Assembly: GCF_001658005.1 (NCBI RefSeq)
Contig: NZ_CP015987.1
Location: 124,001 to 188,000, forward strand
DNA: 64,000 bases
Source of the DNA: Sphingobium sp. EP60837
Lineage (GTDB): Bacteria; Pseudomonadota; Alphaproteobacteria; Sphingomonadales; Sphingomonadaceae
Direction of reading: 5' to 3'
The number at the start of each line of letters is the position of its first letter. Within the stretch, counting starts at the first letter, position 1. Below are positions 34,925 through 43,258 of this stretch, in pieces. Position numbers and translations under genes: made by a program. Below the pieces are notes generated by a model. The model was given only the letters and a program-made list of their open reading frames with translations. It made no database searches and was not told the DNA's origin.

Positions 34925-35464
34925 TCAGGCCAGGCCCAGCAGGGCGTGGATCTTAGCGACCGGCAGGAAGAGCCGCAACGGGAAGTCCGGGAGCGGCTGA
35001 AACCCATAGCGCATATAGAGTTGCTTGCGCCGCTCCACCAAGTCCTGGTCGCCACAGTTGAGAATGTCGAGCAAGACGATGGCGATCCCGACATCCCTTG
35101 CGGCCCGTCCTATGCGCTTGAGCGCATCGGCGAGGAGAAGGCTTCCAAGTCCCCTGCCCTGGAACCGGGCATCGACGCCGATCATCGATATGAACGCGGC
35201 GGGTATTTGGCCATGACCCGGTCTGTTGCGCACGTAGCTGGCGGGCAGATGGGAGAAATCCACGCTGTGCGCGTTCAGGGTGTAGAATCCCATAAGCACC
35301 TGGTCTGGAGACAGAAGGACAAAGGCCCGTACATTGTCCGCCCGATCGAGTTTGCTCGCTGTCTTGCGCAGATAATTGTCGACCTGGGCGATACCGGACA
35401 TGAAGGCTGCCCGCTCGTGCCGCGCGGTATCAAGCGGCTCGATGATCATCGCTTTGTCGCTCAC
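34925..35464 (-). CDS. GNAT acetyltransferase toxin of a DUF1778-GNAT toxin-antitoxin pair
   Basis: 179 residues with a GNAT fold like TacT toxins, which acetylate aminoacyl-tRNA. The acetyl-CoA loop is seen in GVDARFQGRGLGSLLLADAL, the catalytic Tyr in YMRYGFQPL, and the N-terminal ISGIAQVDNYLRK-type segment is typical. GTG start at 35464; an ATG five codons later is possible. It follows its antitoxin by 12 bases and lies antisense to the transfer operon between traW and traU. Confidence 0.85.
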   Translation of the reverse strand: MSDKAMIIEPLDTARHERAAFMSGIAQVDNYLRKTASKLDRADNVRAFVLLSPDQVLMGFYTLNAHSVDFSHLPASYVRNRPGHGQIPAAFISMIGVDARFQGRGLGSLLLADALKRIGRAARDVGIAIVLLDILNCGDQDLVERRKQLYMRYGFQPLPDFPLRLFLPVAKIHALLGLA

Positions 35465-35476
35465 GCAAAGTCGCTC

Positions 35477-35785
35477 TTACCGGTTTTCGATCATCTCGTC
35501 ATGCCGCGCAAAAGCCTCGCGCAGCGCTTCGGTGGGCGGGCCAGGATTATCCAGCGCATTGAGGATCGCGTCATAATCCTTGCGGCTCACAATCGTCCGC
35601 TCGTGCGTCTGGATCGTCTCCAACGCCGCCTTGTAGGCGGCATTCATCACGAAGGCGGAATCATCGAGGCCGCACCATGCCGCCGCCCGCTGAATGGCCT
35701 GTTTGATGTGCGGCTTTGTGCGAAAATTCATGCGTACCGTGCTGCGCTCATTGATCGCACCTGCCGCGTCGTCAAACGCTTGCAT
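35477..35785 (-). CDS. DUF1778 antitoxin (TacA-like, ribbon-helix-helix)
   Basis: 102 residues. N-terminal RHH: STVRMNFRTKPHIKQAIQRAAAW, then a toxin-binding C-terminus (DYDAILNALDNPGPPTEALREA). Such antitoxins bind the operator of their own operon and neutralise the GNAT toxin. ATG at 35785; an ATG 18 codons in would remove a non-typical N-tail. Inverted repeats just upstream may be its operator. Confidence 0.87.
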   Translation of the reverse strand: MQAFDDAAGAINERSTVRMNFRTKPHIKQAIQRAAAWCGLDDSAFVMNAAYKAALETIQTHERTIVSRKDYDAILNALDNPGPPTEALREAFARHDEMIENR

Positions 35786-35818
35786 CGTCTAAGCCTCTTC
35801 GTTGGAATTCGTGATCTG

Positions 35819-36874
35819 ATGTACGCCTTTCAGGCGCACATTTCAAGGCTGACCTATGTGACCCAGGCGCCCCAACTTAAACAGGCGTCATTTTTGGGCA
35901 TCCTGGTCCTGTCGGCTATGGTGGCGACGCCCGCCCATGCATCAAAATGCGAGGCTGGCACCATCTTCAACCCCATCACCAAGGTCCGCTGGACCTGCAT
36001 CTTCCCGATCACGATCGGCGGGGTGAAGGTCGGGAGCTTCGACAGCCTGTCCAAGGAACTGGATGCCCAATCTGCCAGCAAGCCGCTTTGTGCGTGCCGC
36101 AAGGGGGTGAGCTTCTGGTTCGGGGTCAAGGTCAGCTTCTGGTCGCCCAATCGCCTGGTCGATGTGGTGACGGAACCGGGATGCATGATGGCGCTGGGCG
36201 CTGATCTCATGCCGACCGGCGGAAAGCTTCAGGGCAGCCAGAGCGGAATTGCCGACGGCACCAACAGCCAAAAGATGTTCGCGCAGATGCATTATTATAT
36301 CGCGCCGGTCTGGAAGATGCTCGACATGTTCACGGACTTGCCCTGCATCGAGGATGATGGGTTCGACGTCGCGCTCATTACCGAGGTGCTGCCTACCTGG
36401 CAGTCGGGAACGCTTGGCGCCATCATCCAGCCCGAGGGCATACTCTTTGGCAATCCGGCGGCGGGGCTCGCCTGTATGGCGGACAGCGCGGCGGCCGCTG
36501 CCGGCAAGGTCATCGATCCACTCTTCTGGTGCATGGGCAGCTGGGGTTCGACCTATCCGATCGCCGGCGACATCCATTTTGGCGACAGTGTCGAGGCCTG
36601 GGCGGGCCTGGCGGCGCGCGGCACTTTCATGATGGGCCGGCTTGGCGCACTCACCACTTCCTCGGCCGACGGCTGTTCGTTCAAGGCGCAGCCAATCTGG
36701 ACCAAGAGCCGCTACAAGCTCCAGATCATGGAGCCGGTCAAGGGCGGCAAGTGCGTCAATATCGGCCGTCCCGGCGCGCTCTGGTCGTCGGCCAAGCACG
36801 CACCCGGTAAAGACAATGCCCAGTTCATGCTGTTCGAAAAGGTGATCTGCTGCGCGGGGATTGGGGCGCCATGA
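35819..36874 (+). CDS. traU: Conjugal transfer protein TraU
   Basis: 351 residues from the ATG at 35819. Signal peptide LGILVLSAMVATPAHAS, then the TraU body: GTIFNPITKVRWTCIFPI, CACRKGVSFWFGVKVSFW, DPLFWCMGSWGSTYPI and a Cys pair near the end. TraU is a Cys-rich periplasmic protein needed for DNA transfer. The original start coupled to traW was displaced by the TA insertion: an open frame runs uninterrupted from 34892 through the antisense of both TA genes into traU. The true start today is uncertain; the long hydrophilic stretch before the signal peptide argues for a start close to 35819 or later. Confidence 0.88.
   Translation: MYAFQAHISRLTYVTQAPQLKQASFLGILVLSAMVATPAHASKCEAGTIFNPITKVRWTCIFPITIGGVKVGSFDSLSKELDAQSASKPLCACRKGVSFWFGVKVSFWSPNRLVDVVTEPGCMMALGADLMPTGGKLQGSQSGIADGTNSQKMFAQMHYYIAPVWKMLDMFTDLPCIEDDGFDVALITEVLPTWQSGTLGAIIQPEGILFGNPAAGLACMADSAAAAAGKVIDPLFWCMGSWGSTYPIAGDIHFGDSVEAWAGLAARGTFMMGRLGALTTSSADGCSFKAQPIWTKSRYKLQIMEPVKGGKCVNIGRPGALWSSAKHAPGKDNAQFMLFEKVICCAGIGAP
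35824..35836. promoter_or_regulatory. Inverted repeat upstream of the DUF1778 antitoxin
   Basis: CGCCT-TTC-AGGCG lies 38 bases before the antitoxin ATG, a good place for the antitoxin to bind. It also falls inside the first codons of the present traU frame. Confidence 0.4.
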
Positions 36875-37173
36875 GCAGATCACCCTCCCCAAGCACCGCG
36901 CGCGGCCGACAGGTCTCCGGGTCTTCCCGCCAAAGCCCCCAAGGCCGACAGGACGCGCATGGTGTCGGAGCGGCGCCGACGCCCCCAGACGGCGCCGCTC
37001 CATCCCCGGTCAGCGCGGCCGTAACCCCTATAAGCCAGGGCGGCCCCTCTCCCCGCCTGCCGCTTACGGCTGCGCTGACCATCTTTGAGGGCCAGGCCGC
37101 TTTCCGCTTTCTTTCGGGAGGGCTTTTCCGGTTTCGGGCGGGGAGCCGGAGCGCACAGGGAGAAGAGGCATGA
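36871..37173 (+). other. Low-complexity stretch between traU and traN, doubtful small ORF
   Basis: An open frame of 100 codons starts with an ATGA overlap to traU and ends overlapping traN, but its Ser/Pro/Gly/Arg-rich composition has no domain pattern. The 295 bases are C/G rich. In F-type operons trbC can occupy this place; here trbC lies after traN. I regard this as probably non-coding. Confidence 0.35.
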
Positions 37174-39119
37174 GGGTCCATCCTGGCTATTTTCTCGCCG
37201 CTTTGGCGACGCCCTTCTGCCTCCAGACCGCTGCCTTGGCACAGGGCGAGCACGCCAACGCCAAGGAGCGCGCGCGCGCCGCTGCCGCGGCCTCGCGGGG
37301 CAGGAGCGGATCAAGTGATGCCCTGCAATCCAACTATGTGACGCCTGGCTTAAGCGGCCAGACCATCACCACGGTCGATGGGAAGAACGGGTTCACCGCT
37401 TCCTTAAGCTGCCAGAAGACATCGACTTTGCTAGAACTGCTCGTGCAACCGGGCAGCACCGGCGACCTGACGCAAGTCCGCATCTCGCATGATCGCGATT
37501 TTGACGGCGCGTTCGACAGACAAACCGTGCTCCCGGTGCCTGTATCGGGCGTTTGCGCCAATGGTGTGATCGCCTGCAATCCAGGCACTTGGGAGGGCTG
37601 CCGCTATTATGGTTGGGCGGTCGATGGCTCGCTTAATATCAACCTCGCGCAAACGCAGATGACGAGCCTTTCGGGCTGCTACTGCCTTAATAACAGCTGT
37701 GGATCAAACCTCGCAGCGGGTAATATGAGCGAGGTCCTCAAGGACCTGGGCGGAGGCGTCATCGGCGCGCTGACGACCGCCGATCCGCGCATCGGCGTCG
37801 CGCAGGCTTCGATCGACGGCCCACTCATTCGCTACACGGGCGCACAGACGACCTCCTGTACCTCCAATCCCCAGGTTTCAGCGACGGGCTATCGCGCCAA
37901 TCCGACTGCAATACAGGGCGACGCTTATTCTGCCTCCCAGGAAAGCAGCATTTTTCAGGCGCTGTCCAGCTCGGCGGCCGGCACCGGCAAGACGCAACAG
38001 ATCCGCAGTTGTACGATCGAGCGCGAGATTTCCGTCAAGTCATGGGACTTTGATGACATTCTGACAGTGAAGGGTTCGATCGCGCGGGTCACCAGCTGCG
38101 GGACAGACTGCCGGCGCTATGAGATCCGAGGCGCTGGCACATGTGGCAGTATGCCCCCCATCTATAATGCGACGTTCGAGCCGGCGGCACCAAAGCGGAT
38201 CGTTTCAGCGCGCATCGTCGAAATGGGCGCGGACGACTGGGTCCAGGCAAGGGTCAATGGACAGATCGTCGGCTATGCGGGCAAGCGCCCGTGGCTGGGC
38301 GAGCCCTTGCCCTCAGGCGATTGCCGGATCAGCGACGATCCTTGGGTTAACAGGAACGCGATCGACATCACCGATCGGCTCCGCGCCGGCCCGACGGTAG
38401 TCGGCGCGCGCGTCCGGGGCGGCGGCGGCGGGAATTGGGGCTATGTCACGCTCGAGGTCAAGGTCGACACGCGTTGTGAAACAACCGAGCGGCTGGTCGA
38501 CCTGTGCGCCGGTTATGGCGCCGATCCGGCATGCACGCTGCGCGACGAAACGGTCGACGATGTCGTGACCTTCCGCAATGGCGTAAATACTGGCCTTACC
38601 CCGCTCTCCCAGACCCGAATGATCGGCACGGGCGCCTGCGCCATGACCGTCAACCGCGACTTCTTCCTGAGGAGCCGGCGCTATGCCTGCATGATCGACA
38701 CAGGGAGTGCGGCTTCTCCCGATCTCTCCCGCGCCGCCTATATCATCGACCATTCGACCGAGACGGTCTTGCGCGACAAGATCGGCACAGCGGACGGCGG
38801 AAGCGTTGAGACGTCCCGGCCCTTCTCGCTCCCGGCACAGGATGCGGTCGCCGCCTGCGAACCTATCTGCAAGACGCGAAAGGCCCGGACCAACAGCGAT
38901 GCCGCGCTTGCAGGCGTAGTGGGGGAGCTGCAGAACGCCGCGCAAGGCTGGGACAGCTATTATCATGTCTGCACGCCCGACACTGTCTGTCCGGCAGGTG
39001 ATGGCGAGGAGATCGTTTCGGCGTGCGGCTGCCTCGATGATTTTCCCGAGGCCGTCACGATGATGCAGACGGTGCGGCTCGCGGGCGCAGATCTCGTCTG
39101 CACAGCGAGCGCGCCATGA
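37170..39119 (+). CDS. traN: TraN-like Cys-rich outer membrane protein, first part
   Basis: 649 residues with signal peptide (LQTAALAQGE). Extracellular-type, Cys-rich: SGCYCLNNSCGSNL, RSCTIEREISVKSWDF, EPICKTRKAR and CACG-like pairs near the end. It corresponds to the N-terminal and central part of F-type TraN, the adhesin that holds mating pairs. The conserved C-terminal TraN domain is in the next gene, which overlaps by 4 bases (ATGA). The split seems real, since both halves have their own signal peptide. Confidence 0.82.
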   Translation: MRVHPGYFLAALATPFCLQTAALAQGEHANAKERARAAAAASRGRSGSSDALQSNYVTPGLSGQTITTVDGKNGFTASLSCQKTSTLLELLVQPGSTGDLTQVRISHDRDFDGAFDRQTVLPVPVSGVCANGVIACNPGTWEGCRYYGWAVDGSLNINLAQTQMTSLSGCYCLNNSCGSNLAAGNMSEVLKDLGGGVIGALTTADPRIGVAQASIDGPLIRYTGAQTTSCTSNPQVSATGYRANPTAIQGDAYSASQESSIFQALSSSAAGTGKTQQIRSCTIEREISVKSWDFDDILTVKGSIARVTSCGTDCRRYEIRGAGTCGSMPPIYNATFEPAAPKRIVSARIVEMGADDWVQARVNGQIVGYAGKRPWLGEPLPSGDCRISDDPWVNRNAIDITDRLRAGPTVVGARVRGGGGGNWGYVTLEVKVDTRCETTERLVDLCAGYGADPACTLRDETVDDVVTFRNGVNTGLTPLSQTRMIGTGACAMTVNRDFFLRSRRYACMIDTGSAASPDLSRAAYIIDHSTETVLRDKIGTADGGSVETSRPFSLPAQDAVAACEPICKTRKARTNSDAALAGVVGELQNAAQGWDSYYHVCTPDTVCPAGDGEEIVSACGCLDDFPEAVTMMQTVRLAGADLVCTASAP

Positions 39120-40210
39120 CGCCCCGCTCGTCCCTCGCTGCTCTGGCGGTGCTGCTCCTTGCCACCTGCGGCCAACCGCAAGCGGCCGTGGCCCAGCAAT
39201 GGCTATGTGCGGCTGATCTAAACGGCAACGGCGACGCCGCCGATGAAGGCGAGATTGCGAGCTGCACGGCTACGCAGGGGGGCGGACATCTGTGTCCGAT
39301 CGATGAAAGTGCCTGCACGCTCAACGGTGCTAGCCAGTATAGCTGTCCGCTTGGGAGCCGATATACTTGCGGCTCGTCCGATGGTGTCTCACCGCCGAGC
39401 TGCTCACCCCATAGCTGCATCGACACCAGCGCCAACCCGCTCGAAGAGGAAGCAGTGGTCGATGACCCCGGCACGGTTGCCGATGGGGAGGTCGATGCCG
39501 ACGGCAATTGCCTCGGCACGATCGAAATATTCGGCGGGCGCAAGCTTCGCTGCCGTCCGCCGGGCCTTAGCGTCACCTTCCAGAATTGCTGCAAGGACAA
39601 GGACAAGATCGTGAAGGACGGCATGGGCTCGTCGATCAGTTCGATCGGGACCAAGATCGCCGTCGCCAAGGGCGTATTCACCGGCATGAAGGCTGCCTAC
39701 ACCGCCTTCAAGGCAGGCGCGACCGCGAGTCAGGCTGCAAGCGCAGGCGCAAACGCGCTCATCGTCGGCATCGACCCCACGTCGATCGCCATCAGCCTTG
39801 CGATCAATTTCATGGTCGAGGTGCTGCTCCAGGGCTGCGACAGCCAAGATATGGAAGCCGGCATGTTGCGCGGTTCGGGCATGTGCCACGAGGTTGGCAC
39901 CTATTGCTCGTCCAAGATCCTCGGGATCTGCGTGCAGAAGGCCAGGAGCCAATGCTGCTTCAACAGCAAGCTTGGCCGCATCATCCAGGAACAGGGCCGC
40001 CCGCAGCTCAAATCGTTCAATGCCATTGGCTGGGGCGAGGTCAAATCACCCAACTGCCGTGGGTTCACGCCCGAGGAGTTCCAGGCGCTCGACTTCAGTA
40101 AGATGGACCTCTTCGAATATTATAGCGAGATCGAAGCCCGATCGGCCGATCTCATCCAATCCGACATGGAGGAGCGCGTCGATGCCTATCTCAACGCCGT
40201 CCAACCCTAG
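39116..40210 (+). CDS. traN: TraN C-terminal-type Cys-rich protein
   Basis: 364 residues with its own signal peptide (ATCGQPQAAVAQQ). It starts with an EF-hand-like ADLNGNGDAADEGEI and many Cys (QYSCPLGSRYTCGS, QNCCKDKDK), then a hydrophobic helix and the hallmark TraN tail: HEVGTYCSSKILGICVQKA, SQCCFNSKLGRIIQEQGRP and SPNCRGFTPEEFQALDFSKM. It may secure the adhesin to the outer membrane or recipient surface. It overlaps the first TraN gene, and trbC starts within its last codons. Confidence 0.83.
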   Translation: MTPRSSLAALAVLLLATCGQPQAAVAQQWLCAADLNGNGDAADEGEIASCTATQGGGHLCPIDESACTLNGASQYSCPLGSRYTCGSSDGVSPPSCSPHSCIDTSANPLEEEAVVDDPGTVADGEVDADGNCLGTIEIFGGRKLRCRPPGLSVTFQNCCKDKDKIVKDGMGSSISSIGTKIAVAKGVFTGMKAAYTAFKAGATASQAASAGANALIVGIDPTSIAISLAINFMVEVLLQGCDSQDMEAGMLRGSGMCHEVGTYCSSKILGICVQKARSQCCFNSKLGRIIQEQGRPQLKSFNAIGWGEVKSPNCRGFTPEEFQALDFSKMDLFEYYSEIEARSADLIQSDMEERVDAYLNAVQP

Positions 40211-41081
40211 GATCGCGGTGGCCCTGCTACTGGGAGGATGCTGCGCGCCGGCAGTGGCGGGGTCCGCAGGGCAAATGTCCCCACCGGGCACAAAGCCATC
40301 CATCTCCGCGACATCGGGCGCTGCGGCAATGGAGGCGCTGGCAAAGGCGCGCGCACGCGCGAAGCCCGGCAGGGAGGCGAGCGGGCAGACGCCCACACCA
40401 GCGCTCCCTGCGCCATCCGAAAAGCTGCGCAAACGTGCGTTCGAGGCCATGCGATCGCGAAAAGCCGATCCTCGTCCAGAGGAGCGGGCGCGCGCGGCGC
40501 GACAAGCGGGCGAAGCGCAGCTCGCGCGGGATCGTGATGAGATGAGCCGGCGGCTCGCTGAGGCTTTGGGGCTCGAGGCGCCCGCGACTATGGCCGTGGC
40601 CCAGGCAGTGACGCGGGCGCCCGCCCACGCCTGGGTGCCCGTCCTGTTCGTCTCCTCATCCATGCCCATCGCTACGCTGCGGACCTATGCCGGGCAGCTT
40701 GAACGCGCCCGGGGCGTGTTGGCGTTCCGGGGGATGCCTGGCGGCCTCACCAGGGTCGGGCCGATGGCGAAGCTCTCCGCGCAAATCCTGCGGCTCGATC
40801 CAGGCTGCGAAGGCCCGGCCTGCACGATGCGCGACGTTCAGCTCATTATCGATCCGATCCTATTCCGCCAGCATGGCATCGCGCGCGTGCCTGCGCTGGG
40901 GCTTCTGCCCGGAGATCCCACCAAGCCTTATTGCGAGCGAGAGGAGCAAGGGCCTGCATCAACCAAGGCCAGCCACCTCGTTTATGGCGACGCCGCGCTC
41001 TTCGGGATGCTCGAAACCTATGCCCGCCTCGGCGGAAAAGAGGAGGTGCGCGATGCTCAGACTCGCCTGGAACGCCGGTAG
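40182..41081 (+). CDS. trbC: TrbC-type conjugal transfer protein
   Basis: 299 residues. Signal peptide with Cys (ALLLGGCCAPAVAG), an Ala/Arg-rich charged linker of about 100 residues, then the conserved TrbC/TraW C-terminal domain: VPVLFVSSSMPIATLRTYAGQL, FRGMPGGL, QLIIDPILFRQHGI and VPALGLLPGD. In the F system TrbC joins TraW in the periplasm to help pilus assembly. ATG at 40182 has GGAGG 9 bases upstream and overlaps the traN tail gene by 29 bases. Confidence 0.85.
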   Translation: MPISTPSNPRIAVALLLGGCCAPAVAGSAGQMSPPGTKPSISATSGAAAMEALAKARARAKPGREASGQTPTPALPAPSEKLRKRAFEAMRSRKADPRPEERARAARQAGEAQLARDRDEMSRRLAEALGLEAPATMAVAQAVTRAPAHAWVPVLFVSSSMPIATLRTYAGQLERARGVLAFRGMPGGLTRVGPMAKLSAQILRLDPGCEGPACTMRDVQLIIDPILFRQHGIARVPALGLLPGDPTKPYCEREEQGPASTKASHLVYGDAALFGMLETYARLGGKEEVRDAQTRLERR

Positions 41082-41652
41082 GTTCGTCTGGCCCAAAGTC
41101 CGTGACCTTCCTCGCCAGGCTGCGGGCGCCCTTCAATCACCGGACACCGCCCAGCCCTTCCTCCAGAGTCCGCTGGCTAAAACCCTCATCATCGTAAGCG
41201 CGATCGCGCTGTTCGTCTGGTGGGCGCTGCCCCAGCTCCTATGGGTGCGCAGCCCCTCGATCGACGCCTGGGCGGTGCGCAAGGTCGGCGGCCCGATCAA
41301 GCGGCATGACCTCGTCATGTTCGAGCTTAAGCATCCGCTCGCTGGCCCAGCGCCGGTCAATGTCACCAAATATGCGCTCTGCCTTCCTGGAGACTATCTG
41401 GCCTCCTACACCATGCATTCCGAACGATATGCCAAGCGCCTCGACGCTGCCTACTTCTGCAACGGCAGTCTCATCGGCGTCAGCAAACCCTATGGCCGCT
41501 CCGGGCAGCGCCTGGACTATTTCGGCTGGAAGAACGGGCCGGTGCCAGCGGGCCAGGCCTATATCGGCTCCTCCTACAAGGACGGGTTCGATAGCCGCTA
41601 TTTTGGGCTCGTGCCCATCTCCGCGCTCACGCGCATGGAGCGCGTGCTGTGA
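41053..41652 (+). CDS. S26-family signal peptidase-like transfer protein (TraF of RP4 type)
   Basis: 199 residues. One membrane span (TLIIVSAIALFVWWALPQLL) and a periplasmic S26 peptidase fold: VTKYALCLPGDYL, where the Lys is the general base, and the closing box YKDGFDSRYFGLVPIS. The Ser is probably in WVRSPSIDAW. Such enzymes mature the pilin. AGGAGG lies 6 bases before the ATG, and the start overlaps the trbC tail. Confidence 0.82.
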   Translation: MLRLAWNAGRFVWPKVRDLPRQAAGALQSPDTAQPFLQSPLAKTLIIVSAIALFVWWALPQLLWVRSPSIDAWAVRKVGGPIKRHDLVMFELKHPLAGPAPVNVTKYALCLPGDYLASYTMHSERYAKRLDAAYFCNGSLIGVSKPYGRSGQRLDYFGWKNGPVPAGQAYIGSSYKDGFDSRYFGLVPISALTRMERVL

Positions 41653-42533
41653 TGCCGCGACATCTCGTCGCGCTGGCTCTTGCCACGGCCGTTACCGCTT
41701 CGAGCGCCGGACTATGCGCAGATCCCGGTTCCTCGGCGAAGGTGCGGCAAGGCTATTGGTGGTATGAAGCGCCGCCCGCACCGGCAGATGAGAAGGCGGA
41801 AGAGGAGGCGGTCGAGAAGCCCACCATTCCTCCCATGGCACAGCTCGCAAAATGGTCGCCGCCGCGCGTTCGCAAACTGATCGAGGCGCAGCGCGACTAT
41901 GCGGCAACCGTGTTGACGGTAGACGCCGTCTCCGACTTCTGGCGGCTCCAGGATTTTGCGCGGCGCAAGGCCCGGGCATTCGCCGGCGTCACACAGATCG
42001 CGATGCTGACCCATCCAGAACTCAATTCAAAATCCGCCAATCCCATGGTCGGCGATGCGCGCGCGGCGCTCGGCGCGGAAAAGGAGGCTGTGCGTCGCAC
42101 TTATCTTCGCGCCAATGCCCGAAGCTATGCCCTCGTCATGTTCAGCCGGACCAGCTGCGGCTATTGCCGGGTGCAATGGCCGATCGCTCAGCGCTTCCAG
42201 GAAGAATTTGGCTGGCAGGTCATACGACAGGATCTCGATGCTCATCCAGAGCTTGGTCAACGGTTCGGCGTCGAGGTGACGCCCACGATCATGGTCATCA
42301 AGCGCGACAGCCAGCAGCGGATGGTGATAGCGAGCGGGGTTGAGGCTTATCCCAATCTCTCGGCCATGGCCTATCAGGCCGTGAGGCTATTGAATGGCGA
42401 CATCCGCCCCGAGCAGTTCATGACGGGCGCGGGAGAGGAAGGTGGCTTCTTCGACGCGCTCGCCAATGGGCCGGTGTCAGTCAGCTCCGTCGATGGGTCT
42501 TCAGACGCCTCATCACTGCAGGAAGACCGCTGA
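41652..42533 (+). CDS. traF: Conjugal transfer protein TraF (thioredoxin-like)
   Basis: 293 residues with signal peptide. The F-type TraF pattern KVRQGYWWYEAPPAP opens the mature protein; a thioredoxin fold with CGYC in FSRTSCGYCRVQWP and the cis-Pro loop VEVTPTIMVI follows. It is a periplasmic thiol protein used in pilus assembly. GTG-ATG at 41649/41652 gives two adjacent starts. Its stop overlaps an ATGATG, the original start of the next gene, which is now separated from it by VapBC. Confidence 0.88.
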   Translation: MPRHLVALALATAVTASSAGLCADPGSSAKVRQGYWWYEAPPAPADEKAEEEAVEKPTIPPMAQLAKWSPPRVRKLIEAQRDYAATVLTVDAVSDFWRLQDFARRKARAFAGVTQIAMLTHPELNSKSANPMVGDARAALGAEKEAVRRTYLRANARSYALVMFSRTSCGYCRVQWPIAQRFQEEFGWQVIRQDLDAHPELGQRFGVEVTPTIMVIKRDSQQRMVIASGVEAYPNLSAMAYQAVRLLNGDIRPEQFMTGAGEEGGFFDALANGPVSVSSVDGSSDASSLQEDR

Positions 42534-42547
42534 TGATGCAGCCCTGT

Positions 42548-42946
42548 TCACTTCGGGGTAAGTGCGGCTCGGCCGCGTCGCTTCGCGATCTTCACAGCCT
42601 GAACGTCGAAACTGACGAATGTCTCGCCGCCCAGCCACTGGCCTTCATGGGTGATGACGCCATCTGCAAAATCACCATCAGCATCAAGAAAGGCGAGACC
42701 AGCCTCGACCGCGGCATGATCGACCTCGACATTATCGGCCGCGAGCAACGTGCGAAGCATATCGGCGAACTCCCCCCGACTGACCTTGAAGCCCTTGATC
42801 AACACCCAGGCGAGTTCGCACAAGGTTGGCAGGGTCAGGGCGACGAGCTTTGCCCCATCGAGCTGCGCGCGCGCCAGAGGGCTTTGGACCTCGTCATCGT
42901 CGGTAATGGCGCGAACCAATATGTTGGTGTCAGCGATGATCTTCAC
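42548..42946 (-). CDS. vapC: VapC-type PIN-domain toxin
   Basis: 132 residues. PIN ribonuclease: first Asp in KIIADTNILVRA, Glu in LPTLCELAWVL, and the C-terminal acid cluster DADGDFADGVIT. GTG at 42946 overlaps the antitoxin stop (GTGA). It is antisense to the transfer operon and sits 15 bases after the traF stop. Confidence 0.87.
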   Translation of the reverse strand: MKIIADTNILVRAITDDDEVQSPLARAQLDGAKLVALTLPTLCELAWVLIKGFKVSRGEFADMLRTLLAADNVEVDHAAVEAGLAFLDADGDFADGVITHEGQWLGGETFVSFDVQAVKIAKRRGRAALTPK

Positions 42947-43194
42947 AGTTCGCCGGCCCAACCCTTTCCGATAATCTCGTTCATCTCCTCGATGCTCATT
43001 GGCTTGCGCCCCTCTCGCTTCAACATGCCGAAGACATCGGAGATTTTTCCGCTGGGCTTCATCGCATGGATCTCGATGCGACCATCAGGTAGCTTCTCGA
43101 CCGCAACCCGGTCGCCAGGCTGCAATCCAAGATGCTTGAGCAAATCCTTCTTGAGGGTAATCTGGCCCTTGGTCGTGATGGTAAGCGCATTCAT
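42943..43194 (-). CDS. vapB: VapB-type antitoxin (AbrB/SpoVT fold)
   Basis: 83 residues. The swapped-hairpin AbrB fold is plain: MNALTITTKGQITLKKDLLKHL and GLQPGDRVAVEKLPDGRIEI, followed by a helical toxin-binding tail (MSIEEMNEIIGKGW). ATG at 43194 is the family start; an in-frame start 8 codons earlier is not needed. A perfect inverted repeat lies 26 bases upstream. Confidence 0.88.
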   Translation of the reverse strand: MNALTITTKGQITLKKDLLKHLGLQPGDRVAVEKLPDGRIEIHAMKPSGKISDVFGMLKREGRKPMSIEEMNEIIGKGWAGEL

Positions 43195-43219
43195 CGCAGC
43201 TATCCTTTCGACCACCAAG

Positions 43220-43239
43220 GTAAGGCATTATCGCCTTAC
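43220..43239. promoter_or_regulatory. Inverted repeat upstream of vapB, candidate operator
   Basis: GTAAGGC-ATTATC-GCCTTAC, perfect 7-bp arms with a 6-base AT-rich centre. VapB antitoxins control their own operon through such repeats. Confidence 0.6.
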
Positions 43240-43258
43240 ATTCAAGCTCAGCCTCGTC

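Noticed and set aside
34892..35818. Plus-strand open frame fused in register to traU
   Set aside because: Its translation does not resemble TraU and is antisense to two well-supported TA genes. It is kept only as a finding about the open frame, not as a gene.
35942..37003. Minus-strand frame of 353 codons opposite traU
   Set aside because: Antisense of a well-supported transfer gene; no family pattern and no ribosome binding site.
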